A program made the translations under genes and the position numbers. A DNA stretch of 64,000 nt from Acidobacteriota bacterium (GTDB lineage: Bacteria; Acidobacteriota; Terriglobia; Acidiferrales; UBA7541): contig QHYZ01000057.1 in NCBI GenBank assembly GCA_003225295.1, forward strand, positions 1 to 64,000, in the 5' to 3' direction. The notes under the pieces were generated by a model, which did no database searches, had not been told where the DNA came from, and worked only from the letters and a program-made list of their open reading frames with translations. The first letter of the stretch is position 1. Each line of letters starts with the position of its first letter. This document shows, one piece after another, positions 43,387 through 54,169 of this stretch.

Positions 43387-44127
43387 ATGAGCTTGGCCAA
43401 AGTCGTGGTGGTCATTCCTGCGAGATATGGTTCGACGCGGTTGCCCGGCAAACCGCTGGTATCGCTCGCCGGGAAGCCCATGATTCAGCGGGTCTACGAG
43501 CGGGCCAAGCTGGCGGAGCGGGCGGACCGCGTGATCGTGGCCACCGATGACCAACGCATTGTGAAAGCCGTGGAGGGATTTGGTGGCGAGGCGAGGATGA
43601 CGCGGACTGCCCATCGCACCGGTACGGAACGCGTCGCGGAAGTGGCGGCGCGCGAAGGGGGCGACGTATTCGTAAACGTGCAGGGAGACGAGCCAATGGT
43701 GGATCCCCAGTCGATCGATGTGGCGGTAAATGCCCTACTGGAGGAACCCCAGGCTTCCATCAGCACGGTGGCCACGCTGATTAAAACACCTGGCGACATC
43801 ATGGACCCGAATGTAGTGAAGGCAGTGCTGGATTTCGACGGGAACGCGATCTATTTCTCGCGCGCGCCGATTCCCTGGGTGCGGGATCGGGCCAGCAAGA
43901 TTCAGGTGCGCCACCTGAAACATCTCGGGCTATACGTTTTTCAACGTGAGGCACTGCTGGAATACCCGACCTTGCCGCAGGGTGAGCTCGAAAGAATCGA
44001 ACAACTTGAGCAACTGCGCTGGATCGAAAACGCGTGGAAGATCCGCGTGGCGGAAGTGCAGCACGACGCGGTGAGCGTGGATGTGCCGGAAGACGTGGCG
44101 CGCGTCGAAAAGCTCCTGCAGAAATAG
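43387..44127 (+). CDS. kdsB: 3-deoxy-manno-octulosonate cytidylyltransferase
   Basis: KdsB activates Kdo with CTP to CMP-Kdo for lipopolysaccharide core assembly. The 246-residue protein has the nucleotide-binding VVVIPARYGSTRLPGKPLV, VIVATDDQRI, RTGTERVAEVA, VNVQGDEPMVD and IYFSRAPIPWVRD, all conserved. The ATG at 43387 fits family N-termini; a GTG at 43369 would add six residues. It is the first of five plus-strand genes for CMP-Kdo supply spread to 52497. The presence of Kdo genes indicates a Gram-negative outer membrane. Confidence 0.96.
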   Translation: MSLAKVVVVIPARYGSTRLPGKPLVSLAGKPMIQRVYERAKLAERADRVIVATDDQRIVKAVEGFGGEARMTRTAHRTGTERVAEVAAREGGDVFVNVQGDEPMVDPQSIDVAVNALLEEPQASISTVATLIKTPGDIMDPNVVKAVLDFDGNAIYFSRAPIPWVRDRASKIQVRHLKHLGLYVFQREALLEYPTLPQGELERIEQLEQLRWIENAWKIRVAEVQHDAVSVDVPEDVARVEKLLQK

Positions 44128-44185
44128 GGCCAGCCGGCCTCCGAAAGACCGCGGCGGGCCGGAACCGTTCGTTTCCAGTCAGCGA

Positions 44186-45721
44186 TCAGGGCTGCCGCGT
44201 GTTTATGCCGGCAATGACGCGACTGGTATCCACGCCGACCAGGAGAGTGGTGTTGGGGTCGACGGCGTACGCACTGAATTTATAAGTGGTCTGTGGAGAA
44301 GGAGTCGTCGTCACCATCAGCGTGTTGCGACCAGTGGGATCAGTACCGAGAGTCAGCGATCCATTGAACGGATAGTTGAAGAATTGCTTACCCAGGCCGA
44401 AGAGGTTGAAGTCCATGGCGCCGGTAATATTTGATGTCGCAGTGCTGGTTATGGCCATTTGACCGACGAAATCATCTTCGCCGGTGCTCACGCCGTTCCA
44501 ATTGAATGCGTAGTTGCCGGCCAGCGATGATGCCGTAAGCGGACCGGATGTCTGTGCCAGGAAAGAGCCGTCGCTGGTGATGTTGTTGTCGGTTTCCTGG
44601 AAGACGGCCTTCGTGGGCGACGCCAGATAAAAGATAAACGAAAATGTGCCGGACTTGGAATCCGTCCAAGTGGCCGTGCCGCCGCCAAAATGGTTGGCGT
44701 CGACGGTATAAGAGCCCGTGACAGTGCCACCGGAGGAAGGCAACGGAGTCAATCCACCGTTGTTGTTTTCATCAATCACGATCGAAGTGAGGTTGCCGGC
44801 TCCATCCGTCGTGAAGCGCCCCGCGGTAGAGGTCGGTCCCGCCGTGCTCCCGCCCCCGATGAGGAAAGCAAAAGGACCGTTGAGAGAAGTGATGTCGAAT
44901 GAGGTGTTTAGCTGGGCGATGGCGTCTCCCACAAGAGCTTCTGGGAAGTCGAGGTTAGAACTTAGAAATTTCAAGCGCGTGCTATCAACGATGTACAAGG
45001 TCAGGTTCTTCCCGGCAATATTTGCGGTCCCGCGACCGGATTGGGGGAAGGCCGCATCAAGCTGGTAAAAAGCGCCATTGGGGAACGCCAATTGTCCGGA
45101 CAGAACACCCCCGGTATTGGAATCAAAAAGGCCGTTCAGGATTCCACCGCCGCCATCCGCGTCGAGCCGGCCGATGATGGATTGCTGGACGAGATTGTTG
45201 CTGGAGTCAAAACCCACACCGGAAAAATCGAAAACATAGCCGCTGGCGATCATGGTAATAGAGAAAGCTGCGGTGTCCTGCTTTTGGAACGAACCGCCCG
45301 CGGTCACGGTGGAGTCGGTCTGGACAATTGAGCCTTGGCTGATGGTCGAAAGTGTGATGCTGTAATTCGTAGTGCCCGTGACGTTCGTCAGACTGAGCGT
45401 GCCGCGGCCGTCGGCCTGAATTGCATAACTGCTATTTGTGAGGACCAGAGTGCTGGTACCGGTGCAGACATTTACGTCTTCGACGCCGCCGGTAATCTTG
45501 CCGTTGCCGTCGGCCGTAAATGTGCCGATGCGGCCGAAGAAACTGGCGGTACGACCGCAGGGCTCAGTTCCGCTCATGGAGAAAGCGTATTGTCCCATCA
45601 GGCTGACGTTTGAAAAATTTCCTACGGGCGGAGGAGGGGGAGGCAGCGTGGAGCCACTGCCACCGCAGGCCGCTTCAAAGGCCGCTGCAAGGAGCGCTAA
45701 ACAAAAAATCAAGCGCTTCAC
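44186..45721 (-). CDS. Acidobacterial repetitive lipoprotein
   Basis: About 511 residues, starting with GTG at 45719-45721 (overlapping the upstream stop by 4 bases as GTGA) and a lipoprotein signal: KRLIFCLALLAAAFEAAC, with the lipidated cysteine at about 19, then a Pro-rich linker. The rest is beta-rich and Gly/Thr/Ser-rich with repeated motifs of the type GxYxFxxxG, FTADGNGKITGG, RFTTDGAGNLTS and LAGNYAFNWNG, so it has about four related units. Probably a surface-anchored protein; function unknown. Many acidobacteria have such genes. Confidence 0.85.
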   Translation of the reverse strand: MKRLIFCLALLAAAFEAACGGSGSTLPPPPPPVGNFSNVSLMGQYAFSMSGTEPCGRTASFFGRIGTFTADGNGKITGGVEDVNVCTGTSTLVLTNSSYAIQADGRGTLSLTNVTGTTNYSITLSTISQGSIVQTDSTVTAGGSFQKQDTAAFSITMIASGYVFDFSGVGFDSSNNLVQQSIIGRLDADGGGGILNGLFDSNTGGVLSGQLAFPNGAFYQLDAAFPQSGRGTANIAGKNLTLYIVDSTRLKFLSSNLDFPEALVGDAIAQLNTSFDITSLNGPFAFLIGGGSTAGPTSTAGRFTTDGAGNLTSIVIDENNNGGLTPLPSSGGTVTGSYTVDANHFGGGTATWTDSKSGTFSFIFYLASPTKAVFQETDNNITSDGSFLAQTSGPLTASSLAGNYAFNWNGVSTGEDDFVGQMAITSTATSNITGAMDFNLFGLGKQFFNYPFNGSLTLGTDPTGRNTLMVTTTPSPQTTYKFSAYAVDPNTTLLVGVDTSRVIAGINTRQP

Positions 45722-46206
45722 AGAGCACCGGGCTGCTGAGATTTCTGGACTCCTCCGCGTTGCGCCCGCGCTCCGGCAAGCCAAAGCGGCGCGCCGTTGA
45801 CAGAACGCAAGGCTAGCGCCCGTGCCCCCTGCTGAATAATGCGCGCGAGAAACGTGGTGCCCTGTCCGTAAGAAACGTTCTGGCCGGTAATCTTCACGCT
45901 GCCGCCTTCGGTGAGCGTGAACTTATTGAACTTGAGAAATCTTGCATCCCCCAAATGAACGTCAACGGGTCCGGACGAGGTCTCCACGGTGAGGTGCGCG
46001 CCAAGAGGAGGCACGGAAGAGTTCTCCGTATATTTCAAGACGGTTCCTTCGAGAACCATGTCGCGATTCGGGTCGTATGCGGATGTGCGCGGTTTAGCGG
46101 TCTGCTGCGCCTTTGGCCGCACCTGCTGGGCGCCGGCAACAACCGCGAGAAGAAGCGCGCCAACAAGAAAGACACTGCTCGTTCTCATGAGAATGATTGG
46201 TTTCAT
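45718..46206 (-). CDS. Exported protein of unknown function
   Basis: A 162-residue protein with a signal peptide (about 10-26, ends VVAGAQ), a basic spacer and a small beta-rich domain: MVLEGTVLKYTENSS, AHLTVETSSGPVDVHLGD, FNKFTLTEGGSVKITGQNV and TTFLARIIQQGARAL. This looks like an OB-fold-type domain often annotated as DUF-containing in acidobacteria. It overlaps the lipoprotein gene by 4 bases and probably heads a two-gene operon. Confidence 0.8.
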   Translation of the reverse strand: MKPIILMRTSSVFLVGALLLAVVAGAQQVRPKAQQTAKPRTSAYDPNRDMVLEGTVLKYTENSSVPPLGAHLTVETSSGPVDVHLGDARFLKFNKFTLTEGGSVKITGQNVSYGQGTTFLARIIQQGARALALRSVNGAPLWLAGARAQRGGVQKSQQPGAL

Positions 46207-48275
<2,069 letters not shown>

Positions 48276-48279
48276 GCGT

Positions 48280-48903
48280 TCAGTGGCCGGGGTAGTTTGA
48301 TTTCTCCTGCAAGCGTAGATCGATTTCGCAGTGCAAAACTCCGTCTTTATCCCGGGAAAGTGGACGAATCGTTGCGAATTTTCCGAGCGCCTGGGACTCG
48401 TTTTTCATCGCTTCCGTCAAGTACGAATCGCCCATGAAGCGCAACTCCTCGGTCCATTGAACCGGATATCCGGCTCCCCATAAGTTGAAATGAACGTGCG
48501 CGGGGATATGCATTCCCGGGTAACGTCCCGGCCGGATGGTATGCAACTCGAAGCGCCCTTGGGGGTCGGTTTTCATATAGCCCTTGATACGCGGATGGCC
48601 GACCTTGCCGTCCGGCGAATAGTAGCCGTCCTTATCGGTGTTGTACGCGTAAACGACGACTCCCGCGACGGTGTGCTCACCATCGGGCGCAAAGACGCGG
48701 CCCGCGACGACCAGCGGATCGCCGGGCTCTCCGGACGGCACAATGGTAGCCGTCCAGGTTGTGTCCGGTGGTTCTGGAGGCGGAGGAGGCGGGTTCTGCC
48801 CTTTCACGAGCGAGGCGGTCAGATAAGAACCCGTAGCGCACGCTAGTCCCCATCTGGCCATCCGTTGAAGAAAATCGCGGCGGCTTTTGTCTTCAAGCTT
48901 CAT
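48280..48903 (-). CDS. Exported intradiol ring-cleavage dioxygenase-like protein
   Basis: A 207-residue protein with a twin-arginine signal (KSRRDFLQRMARWGLACATG), a Pro-rich linker and a domain resembling protocatechuate 3,4-dioxygenase. Candidate iron ligands are the tyrosine in RPGRYPGM and the His-x-His in HIPAHVHFNLWG. The Tat signal suggests export of a folded, cofactor-bound protein. The ATG at 48903 has AAGGAG upstream; 14 more residues are possible in frame. Substrate unknown. It is convergent with pyrG, ending 4 bases past its stop. Confidence 0.86.
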   Translation of the reverse strand: MKLEDKSRRDFLQRMARWGLACATGSYLTASLVKGQNPPPPPPEPPDTTWTATIVPSGEPGDPLVVAGRVFAPDGEHTVAGVVVYAYNTDKDGYYSPDGKVGHPRIKGYMKTDPQGRFELHTIRPGRYPGMHIPAHVHFNLWGAGYPVQWTEELRFMGDSYLTEAMKNESQALGKFATIRPLSRDKDGVLHCEIDLRLQEKSNYPGH

Positions 48904-49099
48904 CGCTTTGCTCCTTTGCTCCGAAAGACGGATCGGCAGCAGCAAGTGTTAACAAGCCGATTCGGGGCGCCTGGTCCCCAGGTCGCTCGCTTAACACTTC
49001 GCCGGTTCTGAACGTCTTGCCTAACAGTATGATTTCTGCGTCGCGGCACGAGCGAGCCCCGGCGCCAAACAGCCGATTGATTCGTGGAGGGAGGACCTC

Positions 49100-49723
49100 A
49101 TGAGGACGATCCGAATTGTCGCCGCCATTGTAATTCTCGCGGCACTTCCGCTGACAGCGGCTGCCAGGCGCAGGACAACACCGTTAGCATCGAAATCCGA
49201 AGCAAAGACTTACGCCGTGAGCAAGGCCTATACGATGCTGTCCTTTACAGCGACGAAATGGATGGTCTTCAAAGAAGAAGGATTGTTTCAGGAGTTCAGC
49301 GGGACGCTGACCTACAGTTCTCAAGATCCCGCCAAATGCAAGATCGACCTGACCGTGCAGGCCGCCAGTCTCGACACGCGCAATTCGACTCGCGACAAAG
49401 TTTTGCGTTCCGATGATTTCTTTGAGGTCCAGAAATACCCTACGCTGGCTTTTCGCAGCACGAGGGTAACCCGCACGGGGAAAGAAACCTACGCTATCGA
49501 GGGTGACTTGACCATTCACGGCGTTAGCAAGCGAATCACTGTGCCCGCAAAGGTGATTGGTGTTCGCGTGATGCCGGGAATCGGCGACTTTGCGGGATTC
49601 GAAACGACCTTCCACATTGACCGGCGTGAGTTCGGCGTTCTTGGTTCGCGCTGGAGTGGCAATACCTTGGCCGTCGATCCGACAGTCGTCCTTCACCTCA
49701 TCATCGGCGGCGTCCACGAGTAA
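49100..49723 (+). CDS. YceI-family exported protein
   Basis: A 207-residue protein with a signal peptide (about 1-22, ends PLTAAA) and a YceI lipocalin-like domain: SFTATKWMVFKEEGLFQEFSG with the split, DLTVQAASLDTRNSTRDK, FFEVQKYPTLAFRSTRV and EGDLTIHGVSKRITVP. YceI proteins bind isoprenoid lipids in the periplasm. It precedes kdsA on the same strand by about 110 bases but is probably independent of Kdo synthesis. Confidence 0.93.
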   Translation: MRTIRIVAAIVILAALPLTAAARRRTTPLASKSEAKTYAVSKAYTMLSFTATKWMVFKEEGLFQEFSGTLTYSSQDPAKCKIDLTVQAASLDTRNSTRDKVLRSDDFFEVQKYPTLAFRSTRVTRTGKETYAIEGDLTIHGVSKRITVPAKVIGVRVMPGIGDFAGFETTFHIDRREFGVLGSRWSGNTLAVDPTVVLHLIIGGVHE

Positions 49724-49835
49724 CGAGCACGGCTCACAAGCGTCGCCCTTCCCGTCCCCGCGGTGCTGGCAGGTCGCGGCCGCCCGTGCCGCTTTGGCAA
49801 CGCCTCCAGCCTCTGTGCTATCTTCAAAGCTCCTC

Positions 49836-50675
49836 ATGACGGCAGGTAAAGAAATCAGTCTGGGTTCCTTGCGCCTCGGTGGCGGAAATCCGTTGTTCCT
49901 GATTGCGGGGCCGTGCGTCATTGAAAGCGAAATACATGCTTTGGTGATGGCGGAGAAGGTTGCCAAGATCGCGGACGATGCGGGCATGCCGTATATCTTT
50001 AAGGCTTCCTACGACAAGGCCAACCGTTCCTCGATGAAAGGATTCCGGGGCCCAGGGATGAAGGAAGGCTTGCGGATTCTCGGCAAGATCAAGTCGGAAC
50101 TGAAACTGCCGATACTCACTGACATACACGATGCTTCCCAGGCAGGACCTGCGGCGGAAGTTTGCGACGTGCTCCAGATTCCCGCATTCCTGGCGCGTCA
50201 AACCGATCTGCTGCTTGCGGCTGGCAAGACCGGCCGGATCATCAACGTGAAGAAAGCGCAGTTTCTATCACCCTGGGATATGGGCAACGTCACGGAGAAA
50301 GTCGCCAGCACCGGAAACACAAAGATTATTCTCACCGAGCGTGGGTCTTCATTTGGATACCAGAATCTTGTCGTGGACATGCGCTCCTTCCCGATCATGC
50401 AACGAACCGGTTACCCGGTGGTATTTGATGTAACGCATGCCGTGCAGCTTCCGGCCGGACAAGGACACTCCAGCGGTGGCCAGCCGCAGTTTATTGAACC
50501 GCTGGCGCGCGCGGGCGTGGCGGCCGGCGTGGACGGCATTTTCTTGGAAACCCATGACAATCCCGCCAAAGCGCTTTCCGACGGACCCAACGCGCTGCCG
50601 CTTTCGGAACTCCTTAGCCTGCTGATGAAATTAAAGGGACTCAGCGCCGTGGTACGCCGCTGGAGTGCGAAATGA
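49836..50675 (+). CDS. kdsA: 2-dehydro-3-deoxyphosphooctonate aldolase (Kdo-8-P synthase)
   Basis: KdsA condenses PEP and arabinose 5-phosphate to Kdo 8-phosphate. The 279-residue protein has LFLIAGPCVIESE, FKASYDKANRSS, PILTDIHDASQA, LQIPAFLARQTDLL, GNTKIILTERGSSFGY and PVVFDVTHAVQLP. The ATG at 49836 matches family lengths; the open frame extends upstream to 49590 without similarity. It overlaps kdsD by 4 bases (ATGA at 50672-50675), so the two are translated together. Confidence 0.97.
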   Translation: MTAGKEISLGSLRLGGGNPLFLIAGPCVIESEIHALVMAEKVAKIADDAGMPYIFKASYDKANRSSMKGFRGPGMKEGLRILGKIKSELKLPILTDIHDASQAGPAAEVCDVLQIPAFLARQTDLLLAAGKTGRIINVKKAQFLSPWDMGNVTEKVASTGNTKIILTERGSSFGYQNLVVDMRSFPIMQRTGYPVVFDVTHAVQLPAGQGHSSGGQPQFIEPLARAGVAAGVDGIFLETHDNPAKALSDGPNALPLSELLSLLMKLKGLSAVVRRWSAK

Positions 50676-51631
50676 GCCTGGACACAGCAAGGCGCGTTCT
50701 GAGGATTGAAGCGCAAGCGATTCAGGATGTGCTGAGGCGGCTCGACGCCACGTTTGAAAAGGCGGTCGACGTGCTCTTTCAGTGCAAAGGGCGCGTTGTA
50801 GTCACCGGCATGGGCAAATCCGGATTGATTGGCCGGAAAATTTCCGCCACGTTATCGAGCACCGGCACTCCATCGTTCTTCCTGCACCCCGCCGAAGCTC
50901 TGCACGGCGACTTGGGGATGCTCGCGCGCGGCGACGCCATGCTGGCGGTTTCCTATGGCGGCGAGACGGAAGAGATCATAAGGCTGCTGGAAGCGCTGAA
51001 GCGACTGGAGATGCCGCTAGTGACGCTGACGGGAAAAATTCACTCGACGCTCGCCGAGGCGTGCGACGTGGCTCTGGACGTGAGCGTGAAGGAAGAGGCC
51101 TGCTCTTTGAATCTGGCGCCCACGGCAAGTACGACGGTAGCCATGGCGATGGGCGATGCGCTGGCGGTTTCCCTCCTCGAGCGGCGCAATTTTCGGCACG
51201 ATGATTTTGCGGCGCTGCATCCCGCTGGGCGCCTCGGCAAGAAGCTGCTTCGCGTGGAGCACCTGATGCATGCGGGAGAAGCGCTGCCGCGCGTTTCGAA
51301 AGACACGCCCATGCCCGACGTGTTTCACGAAATGTCCGCGAAGAAGCTGGGCATGACCACCGTGCTCGAAGCAGACGGCCGCCTGGCCGGAATTTTGACC
51401 GACGGAGACTTGCGCCGCTTGATGGAGAAGCACCGCGGAGCAGTCCTCGAGATGCGCGCGGCGGAGGGCATGACCAAGAATCCGCACACGATAGGGCCAC
51501 ACGTACTGGCCAGCGAAGCCTTGAACTTGATGGAAAAAAGAAAGATTACGTCAGTTGTGGTGGTGGATGAGGCCAAAGGCGTGCTGGGGGTGGTGCATCT
51601 GCACGACTTGTGGACCCTGGAGCTGATGTAA
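50672..51631 (+). CDS. kdsD: Arabinose 5-phosphate isomerase (SIS and CBS domains)
   Basis: KdsD makes arabinose 5-phosphate from ribulose 5-phosphate, feeding KdsA. The 319-residue protein has a SIS domain with VVVTGMGKSGLIGRKIS and DAMLAVSYGGETEEI, then two CBS domains (about 205-318) with LGMTTVLEADGRLAGILTDG (broken here) and ITSVVVVDEAKGVLGVVHLHD. It starts inside the kdsA stop and is followed by a 305-base gap before kdsC. Confidence 0.96.
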   Translation: MSLDTARRVLRIEAQAIQDVLRRLDATFEKAVDVLFQCKGRVVVTGMGKSGLIGRKISATLSSTGTPSFFLHPAEALHGDLGMLARGDAMLAVSYGGETEEIIRLLEALKRLEMPLVTLTGKIHSTLAEACDVALDVSVKEEACSLNLAPTASTTVAMAMGDALAVSLLERRNFRHDDFAALHPAGRLGKKLLRVEHLMHAGEALPRVSKDTPMPDVFHEMSAKKLGMTTVLEADGRLAGILTDGDLRRLMEKHRGAVLEMRAAEGMTKNPHTIGPHVLASEALNLMEKRKITSVVVVDEAKGVLGVVHLHDLWTLELM

Positions 51632-51936
51632 TGTTTTGTACGGCAAATTATCTCGTAATGCTTTCTGCGTCTGAGAGTTTTCGCTCCGACATAAAAGCGC
51701 GCCGTCGTTGGGCGTTAGCCCCTGGGGAAAATGCTTTGCACCGAAGCATTTGTGAGGTGATTTATGACATTTGAAGAAGACTCCCAGGAGACCGCGGGCA
51801 TGTAGCACGTGTAGGGGCTGGCTTGCCTGGGCCGCGCCGTGCGCACTTTTGCAGAATCATTCGAGGACATCACCAACTCTGGCCTAGAGACGCGCGGAGC
51901 GCAGAGGAAGACGCAAGAAATAACAAGGAGAAAGCA
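51632..51936. other. Intergenic region between kdsD and kdsC with palindromes
   Basis: 305 bases. It contains GGGC-GTTA-GCCC (near 51705-51716) and the larger palindrome at 51729-51751, which look like dispersed extragenic repeats. No gene is supported upstream of the kdsC TTG. Confidence 0.5.
51729..51751. repeat. Intergenic palindrome between kdsD and kdsC
   Basis: AAATGCTT (51729-51736) and AAGCATTT (51744-51751) are perfect inverted repeats around TGCACCG. Together with the GGGC/GCCC hairpin just before it this forms a composite palindromic element. Confidence 0.5.
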
Positions 51937-52497
51937 TTGGCTAAGCGAGGAAAGACAATTCCGGGAAAACTGGCGAAGCGAGCGAAGCAGATTCTCGTAG
52001 TGCTGATGGACGTGGACGGAACACTGACCGATGGCAGCGTGACGTTACTGTCGCAGTCGGATGGTTCGGCTCTCGAATGCAAGACGTTTGACGCCCACGA
52101 CGGCCAGGGCCTCACGCTTGCCGTCACCGCCGGGTTGCGGACGGGCGTCATTACCGGACGCGGCAGCGCGGCTCTGCGCAGACGGTGTAAAGAGCTGGAC
52201 ATCGAGTTTGTCTACGAGAAGCAGGGCCACAAGGTGGCCGCTTACGAAGACGTCCTGCGGAAAACCGGCGCCAAGGAATCGGAAGTCGCCTTTCTCGGCG
52301 ATGACCTGCCGGACTTGACGCTCATGAAGCGGGTAGGACTGGCCGTCGCCGTTCACAACGCCACCCCGGAAGTCCGCCGGACCGCCCACTACACCACCAA
52401 AGCCGATGGCGGCAAAGGTGCCGCACGCGAACTCGTCGAGATCATCCTCAAGTCCAAAGGCATCTGGGAAGAAATGATCGACAAAGCCCGGGCCTGA
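51937..52497 (+). CDS. kdsC: 3-deoxy-D-manno-octulosonate 8-phosphate phosphatase
   Basis: KdsC removes the phosphate from Kdo 8-phosphate. The 186-residue HAD-family protein has LMDVDGTLTDGSVTL, GVITGRGSAALRRR, KVAAYEDVLRKTG and VAFLGDDLPDLTLMKRVG, in the order of the family. The start is TTG at 51937-51939 with AAGGAG six to seven bases upstream; the open frame reaches back to 51823 but without similarity. It completes a kdsA-kdsD-kdsC set. Confidence 0.93.
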   Translation: MAKRGKTIPGKLAKRAKQILVVLMDVDGTLTDGSVTLLSQSDGSALECKTFDAHDGQGLTLAVTAGLRTGVITGRGSAALRRRCKELDIEFVYEKQGHKVAAYEDVLRKTGAKESEVAFLGDDLPDLTLMKRVGLAVAVHNATPEVRRTAHYTTKADGGKGAARELVEIILKSKGIWEEMIDKARA

Positions 52498-52742
52498 AGC
52501 CGCGCCCCTTCCTTGCTTTCCCGTGCCAGCGTGCGGCGAACCAACCATCTCACAGCGACGGAACGACTTATCGCTAAATAAGAAAAGTGGATTATCCGAC
52601 CAGGAGATGGCACGCCGCCATGAGAGGCGGTGCCTACGAATTGTTGCCAAATCCGGTCGGTCTTCTACTCACGCTTCCTGGCACCCCAGGTCCACTCCAG
52701 TCATAATGTTATCCGGCGCCGCGTTTCGAGGGATCCTTAACG

Positions 52743-53297
52743 ATGCTCCACGCATGGCACGACGTTTCTCCCGGCCACGACCTCCCGCGGGATTTTCAAG
52801 CGGTGATCGAGATCCCGCTGGGCTCCAACGTGAAATACGAGTTGGACAAGGCTAGCGGGCTACTGAAAGTGGATCGCATCATCCATTCGGCAGTATTCTA
52901 TCCCGCAAATTATGGGTTTATCCCGCAGACGTATGCCGAAGATAATGATCCCCTCGATGTGCTGGTATTGTGTCAGGAGCCGGTACAGCCGCTGGCGCTC
53001 ATCAAAGCGCGGGCCATTGGGTTGATGACCATGGTCGATACCGGGGCCAGCGACGACAAGGTCATCGCCGTCGCGACGAACGATCCGGAGTTCAACAGCT
53101 ACGTTGAGGCGAACGAATTGCCACCGCACCGCTTGCTTGTTCTGAGGCGTTTTTTCCAGGACTATAAGCAACTGGAAGGCAAGCAGGTCCAGGTAGATGA
53201 CATCCGTCCGGCGCACGCGGCAGTCAAGGTTATCGAGAATGCGCTGGCGCGTTACAGGGACCAAAGAAACACACTTCGCGCAAAGGACCACCTCTAA
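52743..53297 (+). CDS. ppa: Inorganic pyrophosphatase (family I)
   Basis: This soluble enzyme hydrolyses pyrophosphate, driving biosynthesis. The 184-residue protein has the N-terminal AVIEIPLGSNVKYELDK, FYPANYGFIPQTYAEDNDPLD (the metal-binding Asp cluster in EDNDPLDVLVL) and KARAIGLMTMVDTGASDDKV. The length is typical of family I enzymes. It is followed, on the same strand, by the selenoprotein after 140 bases; a T-rich stretch (53392-53400) in between may end its transcript. Confidence 0.96.
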   Translation: MLHAWHDVSPGHDLPRDFQAVIEIPLGSNVKYELDKASGLLKVDRIIHSAVFYPANYGFIPQTYAEDNDPLDVLVLCQEPVQPLALIKARAIGLMTMVDTGASDDKVIAVATNDPEFNSYVEANELPPHRLLVLRRFFQDYKQLEGKQVQVDDIRPAHAAVKVIENALARYRDQRNTLRAKDHL

Positions 53298-53379
53298 TAC
53301 AAATGCGCTATTTTGGGGTCATGAACTCAATGTTAGCTTGCATCCACGAAAGCAACGCGGGTTGGGCCCGGGGCGGCTT

Positions 53380-53400
53380 GGCGATGGCTCGTTTTTTTTT
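53380..53400 (+). terminator. Possible terminator after ppa
   Basis: A run of nine T (53392-53400) follows a G-rich stretch with only a weak stem. It may be a rho-independent terminator for ppa, but the hairpin is poor. Confidence 0.25.
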
Positions 53401-53437
53401 GGTGCGCGTCTAAGTTTATGCGCTGGAGCAAAACGGC

Positions 53438-54169
53438 ATGAATCGCTTCTGGAGGTGGGTGGCGGGAATTTTGGGCGTGCTGTTCCTTGCTGCCTTTGCT
53501 GTGTTGTCCTTCATCGCGGGAAGTCCGAAGGACGCGTACGGCATGGTGCGGTACGCGCTGCCGCACATGCATCGCGGCACGCTCAAAGTGGGCAGCGATG
53601 CGCCGGACGCACGGATTGTCGCGCTGGATGGCGTCAGCCGCTTCCACATCCGAGAGCGAACCCATGAGCGGCCGCTCGTGCTGGTGTTTGGGAGTTTCAC
53701 TTGACCGCCGTTTCGCCGCCAGGTGGGCGACATCGTTCAGATTTATGAAGACTACCAAGGGCGAGCAGATTTCTTGACCGTTTACGTTCGCGAAGCTCAT
53801 CCCACCGATGAATGGCAGATGAAATCCAACGTGAAGGACGATGTCTGTTACGCGCAGCCGAAAACACTGGCGCAGCGCGTGGCTATTGCCAATGATTTTA
53901 CCAAGAGATTCAAGTTCCCTTTACCGTTCGGAATCGACGACATGAGCAACGCCGCGAATGATGCGTATGCTGCATGGCCGGAGCGGATTTACATTATTGA
54001 TGAAAGCGGTCGTATCGCCTACCGCGGCGGGATGGGCCCGTTCAACTACAAGCCGGAAGAAGCCCGGGAATGGCTCGCCGCCCGTTATGGGGCGGTGAAA
54101 CACGACGCGCCGAAATCGCCAGCAGATGAGGCGCCGCCGAGGCCTCGCCCAGCCGCTCCGGCGAAATGA
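53438..54169 (+). CDS. Deiodinase-like selenoprotein with in-frame UGA
   Basis: Read through one in-frame TGA (53702-53704, residue 89) the frame encodes 243 residues. An N-terminal membrane helix (about 7-28) is followed by a thioredoxin-fold domain. The active site reads VFGSFT-U-PPFRRQVGD, matching the GSCT-Sec-PPF motif of iodothyronine deiodinases, and further family blocks lie after the TGA in the same frame: VYVREAHPTDEW (Glu119, His121) and GGMGPFNYKPEEAREWL near the C-terminus. A SECIS-like hairpin starts about 9 bases after the TGA. The ATG has GGAG upstream, and the stop overlaps the next gene by 4 bases. Whether it acts on iodinated compounds is unknown; a redox role with thiols is equally possible. 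selA, selB and selC are not in the window. Confidence 0.9.
53705..53730 (+). promoter_or_regulatory. SECIS-like hairpin downstream of the UGA
   Basis: TCGC (53713-53716) and CC (53719-53720) can pair with GG (53725-53726) and GCGA (53727-53730), leaving a 2-base bulge and the apical loop AGGT. The loop begins 16 bases after the UGA. In the E. coli fdhF SECIS an AGGUCU loop begins about 17 bases after its UGA, so position and loop both fit a SelB-binding element. Confidence 0.6.

Noticed and set aside
53723-54169. Separate short gene starting at 53723
   Set aside because: It is in the same frame as 53438-53704 and continues the same protein family across one UGA, so it is the second half of a selenoprotein.
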